From SZUA-287 sp036397975 (lineage in GTDB: Bacteria > Bacteroidota > Ignavibacteria > UBA10030 > UBA6906), in assembly GCA_036397975.1 (NCBI GenBank), contig DASWHW010000058.1:1-22240 (forward strand): a stretch of DNA of 22,240 nt, in the 5' to 3' direction. The notes under the pieces are model-generated. The model did no database searches, had not been told where the DNA came from, and saw nothing but the letters and a program-made list of their open reading frames with translations. The position numbers were made by a program, and so were the translations under genes. Positions 6,653-13,703 of this stretch are shown in pieces. Position 1 is the stretch's first letter; every line of letters starts with the position of its first letter.

Positions 6653-9600
6653 ATGGCCAACAGCACACCCTCCCAAGAACGAATTCAGGCTATTCTTGAA
6701 GCCTTTGGACCAAATGCAGGCTTGGTGGAAGAACTGCTTCGGGACTATCTAGGTAACCCAGCTTCGGTAAGTCCAAGCTGGCAGAAATACTTTTCCGATA
6801 CAACCGAGAAGGTTGCAGGACCGAATGGCGGATCACAGCAGCCAGCTATCCCTACGACTCTGCAAACTCCGCCCGCTGCTCCAGAACCAACCCAGAAGCA
6901 AGAATCGACTCCGCCTCCACCACCAGGCTCCTCCGATCAAGTCACCGCCCTGAAGGGTGTTGCTGGTCGTATTGTAGAGAACATGGAAGCCAGCCTGTCT
7001 CTTCCCACTGCGACCTCCGTGCGCACCATGCCGGTGAAAGTTCTCGAAGAAAATCGGCGGATGATCAATCAATATATGAGCGTCCGGGGCGGAAGCAAAG
7101 TCTCCTACACTCACCTCATCGCCTGGGCGATCGTCAAAGCGCTTCACGATCATCCGAACATGAACGCGGCGTTCACTCGTATCGAAGGTGTCCCACACAA
7201 AACCGCTCGTGAGACAATCAACATCGGACTTGCTATCGATCTTACTCGTAAGGATGGGACACGGTCTCTTATTGTTCCAAATGTGAAGAGCGCAGGATCA
7301 ATGAATTTCTCGCAGTTCCTTGAGGGCTATGATGAAATCGTTTCAAAAGCTCGGAAAGGTGCACTTGACCCGGCGGACTTCCAGGGAACGTCTATCACCC
7401 TTACGAATCCGGGAACAGTGGGAACGCTTTCCTCGATCCCACGTCTCATGCCGGGACAGGGTTCTATCATCGCCATCGGTGCAATCAATTTCCCGGCGGA
7501 AAACCTCGGCATGAGCCCGGAAACTCTTTCGACTCTCGGCATCAGCAAGGTGATGACGATGACGAGTACCTATGACCATCGCGTCATCCAGGGGGCAGAG
7601 TCAGGGCAGTTCCTTGCGAGAATTCATTCGTTGTTGCACGGCGATGATAGATTCTACGATTTGCTTTTTGCGGATCTGAAGATACCCTACGAGCCTATCC
7701 GGTGGTCAACCGATTATCTCCCTATGCTGGGCACTGCGGCACCAGGAAGTGAACGCATCGAAAAGCAGGCGCGTGTTATGCAGCTGATCAATGCCTATCG
7801 CGTGCGCGGACATCTGATTGCGCATCTTGATCCACTCGTCAATGAACCTCACCATCATCCCGAACTCGATCCGGCAAACTATGGGTTAACGATTTGGGAT
7901 CTCGACAGAGAATTCCTGACCGGAGGCCTTGGGGAAAAGAAGAGTGCATCACTCCGTGAGATCCTGGACGTACTTCGCGATACCTATTGCGGTACAATCG
8001 GCGTTGAGTACATGAACATCCAGCACCCGGAGCAAAAGCAATGGCTTCAGGAAAAGATGGAACCTGTTCGGAACCGCGCCCCCCTTCCAGCCGCCCTTCG
8101 CATCGAGGCGTTCAAGAAACTGGCAGCGGCCGAAGGATTGGAACGTTTTCTTCATACACGGTTCATCGGGCATAAACGGTTTTCCCTCGAGGGAGCGGAG
8201 ACCATTATGCCAATCCTTGATGTACTACTGAATGATGCCGCTGATGGAGAGGTCCAGGAAATTGTTATCGGGATGGCTCATCGGGGACGGTTGAACGTTC
8301 TAACGAACACCATTGGAAAATCCGTCGCAAAAATCTTCTCGGAATTTGAAGGATATGTAGACCCCAGCACGATTCAGGGAAGCGGGGATGTGAAATATCA
8401 TCTGGGTGCAAGCGGAACGCATGTAACTTTGGACGGAAAACAAATTACTGTTTCGGTCGCCCCGAATCCAAGCCACCTTGAAGCTGTCAATCCGGTCGTT
8501 GAAGGTATCGTCCGGGCAAAACAGGATAGGATGGAAAACGCAAGCCGAGACAGAGTTATGCCGGTTCTTATCCACGGCGACGCAGCCTTCGCAGGTCAGG
8601 GAACCATAGCGGAAACCCTGAACCTCTCCCAACTCTCCGGCTATCGCACCGGTGGGACAGTTCATATTATTATTAACAACCAAATCGGATTCACCACCTC
8701 TCCGGATGATGCCCGCTCCACACCCTACAGCACCGATGTCGCAAAAATGGTTCAGGCCCCAATCTTCCATGTAAATGGAGATGACGTTGACGGGGCGTTG
8801 CGTGTTAGCAAAATAGCGCTCGAGTTCCGGCAGAAGTTCAAGAAGGATGTGGTAATCGATATGTTCTGCTACCGGAAACATGGTCACAACGAAGGCGACG
8901 AGCCGAGCTATACTCAACCTCTCCTCTATAAAAAGATTCGTCACCATCCTTCGGTCCGCGAGATCTACGCTGAAACGATCATCCGGGAAAAACTTCTTTC
9001 GCAGGAAGAGGCCACGAAGATAAACGAAGATGCTCACCTCCGGTATGATCGAGCGTTTGAGGCGTCACAGAAAAGAGAAATGCACTTCAAGCCGGAGGTT
9101 CCCCTTGCCGTCGACCCAAAACAGATCGAAGCTATAAAGGCGGCAGGTACCACGGCGGTCAGTTGGGATACATTGAAGAGGGTTGCGCACGGTCTTGCAA
9201 CGGTGCCGGAGTACTTCAACGTGCATCCCAAACTTGCCAGGATGCTTAATGAACGCCGCGAGTGGTCCGAGAATGGCGGCGTTGTCGATTGGGCGCTCGC
9301 CGAGGCACTCGCATTCGGATCGCTGGCGCTCGAAGGAACCCCGGTCCGCTTGAGCGGCCAGGACAGCGGACGCGGAACATTCAGTCAACGCCACCTTATG
9401 CTGTATGATGCCCAAAGCGCCCATGAGTATCTTCCCCTCAACAATCTTTCCACAACGCAAGCGGCCTTTATGGTTTATGACAGTCTCCTCTCGGAAGCTG
9501 CGGTGCTCGGATTTGAATTTGGCTATAGTGTTGCAGACCCATTGGCTCTTGTTCTCTGGGAAGCACAATTTGGTGACTTTGCCAATGGTGCACAGGTGAT

Positions 9601-10309
9601 CATTGACCAATTTCTGGCTGGATCGGAAGCAAAGTGGCAACAGCCCTGCAACCTGGTGCTTCTGCTTCCGCATGGATACGAAGGACAGGGACCAGACCAT
9701 TCCAGCGCCCGATTGGAAAGGTTCCTGCAACTGTGTGCTGAGGAAAACCTGCAAGTATGCAATCTCACAACGCCGGCACAGTACTTCCATGTTCTCCGTA
9801 GGCAGATGCGGGATAACAGACGGAAACCGCTTGTTATCATGACTCCAAAAAGTCTCTTGCGCCATCCGAAGGTTCTTTCCGTGCCCGATGAGTTTACCAA
9901 GGGGAGTTTTCAAAAGTTGATTGACGACGTACACAATCTGTCGCCCGTAGCAGTCCGCCGCCTTCTCCTTTGCAGTGGAAAGGTGTACTACGACCTCTTT
10001 GCAGAGCATGAAAAGCGCGGCATCAAGGATATTGCGATACTTCGTGTGGAACAATTTTATCCTTTTGATGCAGAGGAAGCGCAGCGCCTGATCCGGAAAT
10101 ACTCATCCGCAAAGGAAATCTGCTGGGCGCAGGAAGAGCCAAAGAACATGGGCGGCTGGAGTTTCCTCATGCCATTATTGACGGAGCTGCTCCTACATGG
10201 CCAGGCACTGCGATACATTGGGCGCGATGCATCCGCGAGCACCGCGACTGGATCGTTGAAAATTCATACAGAGGTGCAGAAAAAAATTGTGGTTGACGCA
10301 CTTCAGTAA
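6653..10309 (+). CDS. kgd: Multifunctional 2-oxoglutarate dehydrogenase (E2-like domain fused to E1)
   Basis: This 1218-residue protein is the thiamine-diphosphate E1 component of the TCA-cycle 2-oxoglutarate dehydrogenase, fused behind an E2-like acyltransferase domain as in mycobacterial Kgd. Residues 10-48 are the usual E1o N-terminal segment (DYLGNPASVSPSWQKYF); 55-97 is a Pro/Gln-rich linker; 98-330 is the E2 catalytic-like domain with SITLTNPGTVGT and YDHRVIQGAESGQFL (His309). From about 370 on is E1: VIGMAHRGRLNVL (about 538), HLEAVNPVVEG, the diphosphate/Mg site GDAAFAGQG to INNQIGFTT (about 642-680), and RKHGHNEGDEPSYTQP. No lipoyl domain is present, so a lipoylated E2 must be supplied elsewhere. 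It would produce succinyl-CoA with E2 and E3, or succinate semialdehyde alone. The ATG at 6653 has no strong ribosome site, but the protein start fits the family. It is transcribed alone behind a long structured leader. Confidence 0.93.
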   Translation: MANSTPSQERIQAILEAFGPNAGLVEELLRDYLGNPASVSPSWQKYFSDTTEKVAGPNGGSQQPAIPTTLQTPPAAPEPTQKQESTPPPPPGSSDQVTALKGVAGRIVENMEASLSLPTATSVRTMPVKVLEENRRMINQYMSVRGGSKVSYTHLIAWAIVKALHDHPNMNAAFTRIEGVPHKTARETINIGLAIDLTRKDGTRSLIVPNVKSAGSMNFSQFLEGYDEIVSKARKGALDPADFQGTSITLTNPGTVGTLSSIPRLMPGQGSIIAIGAINFPAENLGMSPETLSTLGISKVMTMTSTYDHRVIQGAESGQFLARIHSLLHGDDRFYDLLFADLKIPYEPIRWSTDYLPMLGTAAPGSERIEKQARVMQLINAYRVRGHLIAHLDPLVNEPHHHPELDPANYGLTIWDLDREFLTGGLGEKKSASLREILDVLRDTYCGTIGVEYMNIQHPEQKQWLQEKMEPVRNRAPLPAALRIEAFKKLAAAEGLERFLHTRFIGHKRFSLEGAETIMPILDVLLNDAADGEVQEIVIGMAHRGRLNVLTNTIGKSVAKIFSEFEGYVDPSTIQGSGDVKYHLGASGTHVTLDGKQITVSVAPNPSHLEAVNPVVEGIVRAKQDRMENASRDRVMPVLIHGDAAFAGQGTIAETLNLSQLSGYRTGGTVHIIINNQIGFTTSPDDARSTPYSTDVAKMVQAPIFHVNGDDVDGALRVSKIALEFRQKFKKDVVIDMFCYRKHGHNEGDEPSYTQPLLYKKIRHHPSVREIYAETIIREKLLSQEEATKINEDAHLRYDRAFEASQKREMHFKPEVPLAVDPKQIEAIKAAGTTAVSWDTLKRVAHGLATVPEYFNVHPKLARMLNERREWSENGGVVDWALAEALAFGSLALEGTPVRLSGQDSGRGTFSQRHLMLYDAQSAHEYLPLNNLSTTQAAFMVYDSLLSEAAVLGFEFGYSVADPLALVLWEAQFGDFANGAQVIIDQFLAGSEAKWQQPCNLVLLLPHGYEGQGPDHSSARLERFLQLCAEENLQVCNLTTPAQYFHVLRRQMRDNRRKPLVIMTPKSLLRHPKVLSVPDEFTKGSFQKLIDDVHNLSPVAVRRLLLCSGKVYYDLFAEHEKRGIKDIAILRVEQFYPFDAEEAQRLIRKYSSAKEICWAQEEPKNMGGWSFLMPLLTELLLHGQALRYIGRDASASTATGSLKIHTEVQKKIVVDALQ

Positions 10310-10366
10310 AGTCCCGTCTCGGAAATGTGACATTTTTGAAAAGATAATATACCTCAAGGAGATCTC

Positions 10367-11173
10367 ATGCTTTATCTCAATCGTTCCCTTCTGCCTGTTG
10401 TTCTGGCCGGACTCGTTTTCCTATCCTGCCACAGTGTTCCTCTCACTGGAAGAAATCAGTTAAACATTATTCCATCATCTACCATGCTCTCTATGAGCGC
10501 GCAGGAATACAATTCATTCTTACAATCCAACCCAAAGAGCAATGACCAGGCAAACGCAGCGCTTGTGCAAAACGTTGGTCAGAGAATTCAAGGTGCCGTG
10601 GAACGATTCATGACCCAAGAGGGGGCGGCCGATCAACTCGCAGGATACAAGTGGGAATTCAATCTTGTGCAAAGCGACCAGGTGAACGCGTGGGCCATGC
10701 CGGGAGGTAAGGTTGTGTTCTACACAGGAATTCTCCCCATTACACAAAATGAAACGGGCATCGCTGTCGTGATGGGTCATGAGGTTGCGCACGCAATTGC
10801 AGAGCACGGCAACGAACGAATGAGCCAGGGATTGATCGCACAATTCGGAGCAATTGCGCTGTCGGAGGCTCTTAAGAACAAGCCGGAGCAAACGCAGGCG
10901 CTCTACATGACTGCTTTCGGTCTTGGCGCACAGTTTGGAGCGATACTACCTTTTAGCAGGCTCCAGGAAAGTGAAGCCGACCATCTGGGGCTGATTTTTA
11001 TGGCAATGGCAGGTTATGATCCCAATGCAGCGGTCGCCTTTTGGGAAAGAATGGCAGCAAACAAGGGAGGCCAGGCGCCACCGGAATTCATGAGTACCCA
11101 CCCATCCGATCAGACCCGTATTGCGAAAATCCGGGAAGCACTTCCCGAAGCAATGCAGTACTACAAACCTTAG
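10367..11173 (+). CDS. M48 family metalloprotease, lipoprotein
   Basis: A 268-residue Zn-dependent peptidase of the M48 family (LoiP/YggG and BepA-like), which degrades or helps quality control of envelope proteins. The N-terminus is a lipoprotein signal: a hydrophobic stretch to VFLSC with Cys21 as the lipidation site. SVPLTGRNQLNIIPSS follows, typical of the group. The zinc site is HEVAH (138-142) and the third ligand is Glu203 in ESEADHLG. The C-terminus has PEFMSTHPSDQTRI, also family-typical. The length matches single-domain members without TPR repeats. AAGGAGA (10355-10361) lies close before the ATG. It is expected in the periplasm, anchored to a membrane. Confidence 0.92.
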   Translation: MLYLNRSLLPVVLAGLVFLSCHSVPLTGRNQLNIIPSSTMLSMSAQEYNSFLQSNPKSNDQANAALVQNVGQRIQGAVERFMTQEGAADQLAGYKWEFNLVQSDQVNAWAMPGGKVVFYTGILPITQNETGIAVVMGHEVAHAIAEHGNERMSQGLIAQFGAIALSEALKNKPEQTQALYMTAFGLGAQFGAILPFSRLQESEADHLGLIFMAMAGYDPNAAVAFWERMAANKGGQAPPEFMSTHPSDQTRIAKIREALPEAMQYYKP

Positions 11174-11183
11174 AAAAGCCGCG

Positions 11184-11226
11184 GGATAGCAGAATACCGT
11201 GTTTGCGGTATACCCATCGGCTATCC
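11184..11226 (+). promoter_or_regulatory. Two-stem RNA structure after the M48 gene
   Basis: GGATAGC (11184-11190) pairs with GCTATCC (11220-11226), and inside it ATACCG (11194-11199) pairs with CGGTAT (11206-11211). There is no T-tract, so it may be a transcript-end stabilising structure rather than an intrinsic terminator. Confidence 0.4.
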
Positions 11227-11234
11227 TCCTCGCT

Positions 11235-11271
11235 ATATTGAGTGTGCAATACGAGCGTACAATCTCAATAT
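11235..11271. repeat. 8-bp inverted repeat before the small membrane protein gene
   Basis: ATATTGAG (11235-11242) and CTCAATAT (11264-11271) are perfect inverted repeats separated by 21 bases, ending 6 bases before the ribosome site of the next gene. They could be an operator or a leader hairpin. Confidence 0.35.
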
Positions 11272-11287
11272 TCGTGTGGAGGAGACC

Positions 11288-11608
11288 ATGGATTGGGTTT
11301 TCGTAATCTTTTTCTTGTCGCTTTTGTTTTCTTTTATCGTCCCGTTACTTCGCACCCGATTTCATTTTACAAACTCACTGTCGGTGTCTTCTTGGACGGT
11401 TTTCAAGGATGAATGTGTGATGATGGAGAGAATCTTGAATGACCAGTCAAGTGGTGAGCGTGAATCGCGGCAGAGTGACCTGGTCCGTGGATTGCGCAAT
11501 CTGCGCGCATCCCTGGCACTGCTTTCGGAAGTTGAACGATCCCGGGGAGAGATCGTTTTCAATGCGGTACGCCTGCAAGCCGCCGCGCGCGGCGTTTTTA
11601 TCGACTGA
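11288..11608 (+). CDS. Small membrane-anchored protein of unknown function
   Basis: A 106-residue protein I do not recognise. Residues 2-22 (MDWVFVIFFLSLLFSFIVPLL) form a transmembrane segment, followed by a basic stretch (RTRF) that suggests the rest stays in the cytoplasm. Residues 40-95 are rich in Glu, Arg and Leu and look helical. The ATG at 11288 is preferred over a GTG at 11276 because GGAGGAG (11278-11284) directly precedes it. The last codons overlap a GC-rich hairpin with a T-tract. It sits between two envelope hydrolases with a terminator behind it, so it is probably expressed as its own unit. Confidence 0.55.
   Translation: MDWVFVIFFLSLLFSFIVPLLRTRFHFTNSLSVSSWTVFKDECVMMERILNDQSSGERESRQSDLVRGLRNLRASLALLSEVERSRGEIVFNAVRLQAAARGVFID
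11581..11599 (+). terminator. Possible intrinsic terminator overlapping the 3' end of the small gene
   Basis: CGCCG CGCG CGGCG (11581-11594) is a five-pair all-GC stem with a four-base loop, followed directly by TTTTT (11595-11599). It lies within the last codons of the 11288-11608 gene, so it may be a coding coincidence. Confidence 0.35.
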
Positions 11609-11633
11609 TCCTCCGGGGCCGCAATCACCACTC

Positions 11634-11664
11634 TGGCCGGACTTGCAGGGTCCGGCCATTTCCT
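11634..11664 (+). terminator. Intrinsic-type terminator after the small membrane protein
   Basis: TGGCCGGAC (11634-11642) pairs with GTCCGGCCA (11650-11658) around TTGCAGG, followed by a T-rich tail TTTCCTTTAT. The nine-pair stem is strong, the tail only moderate. Confidence 0.6.
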
Positions 11665-11751
11665 TTATATTCGCTCCACAAGCAAACCCCATTTTTCCCT
11701 CACCAATTCTTGAATAGTCTGGAATCCAAGAAGACTTCACGGAAGAGTCTT

Positions 11752-12561
11752 ATGCTCACCGCTGTTACAACGCTCGCTGTTGTTGCCATCGGGGGGTACG
11801 TTCTGCTCGTGGCGGGACTCTACTTTTTTCAGGAGAAACTTGTGTACTTCCCTTCAGGGGCGATTGTCGCAACGCCAGCGTCCCTCGGTTTGGACTATGA
11901 GGAAGTAGGCGTCACCACCGAAGATGGCGTTCGCCTTCACGGCTGGTTTATTCCTGCCAATGAAAGCAAAGCGACTGTTCTCTTTTTCCATGGGAATGGA
12001 GGAAATATTTCGTTTCGGATGGAAACGATTCGCATCCTTCACTCTCTCGGTTCGAATCTTCTTCTGTTTGACTATCGAGGCTATGGAAAGAGTGACGGTG
12101 CACCCGGTGAGCAGGGGACGTATAAGGATGCGACTGCGGTCTGGAAGTACCTGACGAAGGAAAGGGGGGTTCCGGCGAACGACATTGTTCTCATGGGAAG
12201 ATCACTCGGCGGCGCAATCGCCTCCTGGCTGGCGGAAAAGGAATCACCTCGTTGCCTAATTCTGGAATCCTCTTTTACCTCTCTGGCAGATGTTGGAGCA
12301 GAAGTGTATCCGTTCATACCTGTCCGCATGCTCTCCCGCATTCAATATCCAACAATCGAACGCTTGAAGAACATCCGATGTCCCGTTCTTATCGTTCATA
12401 GCCCGCAGGATGCGATCATCCCATTTCACCATGGCGAGCAACTTTTCGCCGCGGCACATCCGCGCAAGGAGTTTCTCCGTATTTCGGGTGGTCACAACGA
12501 TGGATTTGTCGTTTCGGAAAAAATATATGCGGAGGGAATTCGTAACTTCATTATGCGCTAA
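11752..12561 (+). CDS. Membrane-anchored alpha/beta hydrolase (BEM46/ABHD13-like)
   Basis: A 269-residue serine hydrolase. Residues 2-26 are a transmembrane anchor, followed by QEKLVYFPSG, the usual start of this group. The alpha/beta fold shows an oxyanion segment FFHGNGGN (78-85), LLFDYRGYGKSDG, the nucleophile elbow GRSLGG (Ser151), Asp220 in HSPQDAIIP and His248 in GGHNDGF, giving a complete catalytic triad. The substrate is not predictable. I chose the ATG at 11752, preceded by GGAAGAG; an in-frame TTG at 11710 would add 14 basic residues but has no ribosome site. The next gene starts 16 bases after its stop, so they are likely co-transcribed. Confidence 0.87.
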   Translation: MLTAVTTLAVVAIGGYVLLVAGLYFFQEKLVYFPSGAIVATPASLGLDYEEVGVTTEDGVRLHGWFIPANESKATVLFFHGNGGNISFRMETIRILHSLGSNLLLFDYRGYGKSDGAPGEQGTYKDATAVWKYLTKERGVPANDIVLMGRSLGGAIASWLAEKESPRCLILESSFTSLADVGAEVYPFIPVRMLSRIQYPTIERLKNIRCPVLIVHSPQDAIIPFHHGEQLFAAAHPRKEFLRISGGHNDGFVVSEKIYAEGIRNFIMR

Positions 12562-12577
12562 CTGGTGGAGTTTGAAG

Positions 12578-13276
12578 ATGTTGCTCGCACTCGTGCTTCC
12601 CATGTTTTTCTTCATTTCAGCAGTAAAGGCAATGCAAGATCCAACATCATCCCACAATACTCCCAGACGCTTTCTCGCTTTGGGGGATTCCTATACGATA
12701 GGAGCATCTGTTGATGCCAGGGAACGCTGGCCCTCGTTGCTCGTCGCGAAACTGCGTGCCGCGGGAATTCAGATTGAAGACCCTTTAATCATAGCAAAAA
12801 CCGGATGGACAACGGACGAACTCAACGCTGCCATCGACCGGGAGCCTCCAAAAGGACCATTCGATATCGTTTCTCTTTCGGTCGGTGTGAATAATCAGTA
12901 TCGGGGCCGAAGTCCAAAGGAATATCACGTAGAATTTGCCGCCCTTCTTGACCGGGCGATTGGGTTTGCCAACAACGATCCAACGCGTGTCATCGTCTTT
13001 TCGATCCCGGATTGGGGCGCGACACCATTTGCCGAAGGAAGAGACCGGACACGTATTGCGCGGGAGATCGACGAATACAATAGGATCAATAAGGAGCTTA
13101 CCGAATCAAGAGGCTCCTCCTACATCGACATCACACCACGGTCGCGCGACGCCGCCAATGATTCAACACTCCTCACATCGGATGGACTTCATCCATCAGG
13201 TATTTTGTATGAGGAGTGGGCAATGTTGGCTTTCCCAATTCTTCAAAACTATTTGCCGAAAAGTAATACCTATTAA
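12578..13276 (+). CDS. Exported SGNH/GDSL-family hydrolase
   Basis: A 232-residue esterase-type protein of the SGNH superfamily. Residues 1-18 are a signal peptide ending AVKA. Block I is LALGDSYT (Ser38), the block III region reads SVGVNNQY (Asn105/106), and block V is DGLHPS (Asp202, His205). The Gly residue of block II is less obvious. The likely reaction is hydrolysis of an ester or acetyl group on a lipid or glycan in the envelope; the substrate is unknown. The ATG at 12578 is supported by GGTGGAG (12564-12570) seven bases upstream and by the signal peptide; a longer frame from 12410 would overlap the hydrolase gene and bury the signal peptide. Confidence 0.87.
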   Translation: MLLALVLPMFFFISAVKAMQDPTSSHNTPRRFLALGDSYTIGASVDARERWPSLLVAKLRAAGIQIEDPLIIAKTGWTTDELNAAIDREPPKGPFDIVSLSVGVNNQYRGRSPKEYHVEFAALLDRAIGFANNDPTRVIVFSIPDWGATPFAEGRDRTRIAREIDEYNRINKELTESRGSSYIDITPRSRDAANDSTLLTSDGLHPSGILYEEWAMLAFPILQNYLPKSNTY

Positions 13277-13337
13277 ACTGATTCGTTCCTCAAATACATG
13301 ATTGTTATTCCTCGACGGCGTCCACCCTTTCCATTCC

Positions 13338-13366
13338 TTGAAGTTCCATCGAGAAAGCTGTATCTT
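13338..13366 (+). promoter_or_regulatory. Promoter of the tRNA-Leu locus
   Basis: TTGAAG (13338-13343) and TATCTT (13361-13366) are separated by 17 bases, about 24 bases before the first tRNA base at 13390. It may also supply transcription to tig, which follows without an obvious terminator. Confidence 0.55.
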
Positions 13367-13412
13367 ACTCAGCCAAAATTCAAGATTTTGGGCATATGGC
13401 GAAATTGGCAGA

Positions 13413-13521
13413 CCTGCCCGCCCATGCCGCGGTGCTGAAATTGGCAGACAGGCTGGACTTAGAATCCAGTGTCCGGAAGGACGTGAGAGTTCAAGTCTCT
13501 CCCGCGGCACGGGCGGGCGGG
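13413..13521 (+). repeat. 11-bp GC-rich inverted repeat bracketing the inner tRNA
   Basis: CCTGCCCGCCC (13413-13423) pairs with GGGCGGGCGGG (13511-13521): ten standard pairs and one T-G. Only AT on the left and C on the right separate the arms from the inner tRNA. The stem starts exactly where the outer tRNA is interrupted. Confidence 0.8.
13426..13509 (+). tRNA. tRNA-Leu(UAG), complete, nested inside the outer tRNA-Leu
   Basis: An 84-base tRNA with all arms well paired. The acceptor is GCCGCGG/CCGCGGC (13426-13432, 13502-13508) with discriminator A13509; the D stem is CTG/CAG; the anticodon stem is CTGGA/TCCAG with anticodon TAG at 13460-13462. The class II variable arm is GTCC-GGAA-GGAC, and the T stem GAGAG/CTCTC encloses TTCAAGT. 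The long variable arm and anticodon identify leucine, CUN codons. CCA is not encoded. Position 37 is A in both the inner and outer tRNA. Confidence 0.95.
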
Positions 13522-13690
13522 CGCGCTAGACTTAGAATCTAGTGGGGTAACCCGTGGGGTTCTAGTCCGTCTATGCCCACCGCCGCGTCGTAAAATTCGC
13601 GGACCATGGAGAAGAAGCGGAACTGTGGGGATGACAACTCGGAGATTCTTGAAACTACCCAGAAGTATTTCACTTGTAAGTCCATTTCTT

Positions 13691-13696
13691 GAAGGA
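13691..13696 (+). promoter_or_regulatory. Ribosome binding site that sets the tig start
   Basis: GAAGGA lies seven bases before the TTG at 13704. The other in-frame TTG at 13689 has no such site upstream and would place this motif inside the coding region. Confidence 0.6.
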
Positions 13697-13703
13697 TGAT
13701 GTC

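Larger units (their letters stand above)
13390..13579 (+). tRNA. Interrupted outer tRNA-Leu(UAG), split by a nested tRNA
   Basis: Two halves of a tRNA-Leu surround another tRNA. Acceptor GGGCATA (13390-13396) pairs perfectly with TATGCCC (13572-13578), discriminator A13579. The D arm begins GCG (13399-13401) and continues AAATTGGCAGA to 13412. The sequence then leaves the tRNA at 13413 and resumes at 13522 with CGCG, which closes the D stem, followed by a perfect anticodon stem CTAGA/TCTAG (13526-13530 and 13538-13542) and anticodon TAG (13533-13535). A short variable stem GGG/CCC follows. The T loop TTCTAGT (13560-13566) is recognisable but its stem TGGGG/CCGTC has only two standard pairs and one G-T. 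Without the 109-base insert (13413-13521) the tRNA is 81 bases. CCA is not encoded. It may be a decaying copy or a tRNA needing unusual processing. Confidence 0.7.

Noticed and set aside
9065..10054. 329-codon minus-strand frame inside kgd
   Set aside because: Antisense to conserved E1 coding sequence, with no domain or ribosome site; a shadow of codon bias.
13196..13529. Open frames on both strands overlapping the tRNA-Leu locus
   Set aside because: They translate tRNA sequence and have no start signals; the tRNA structures explain the region.
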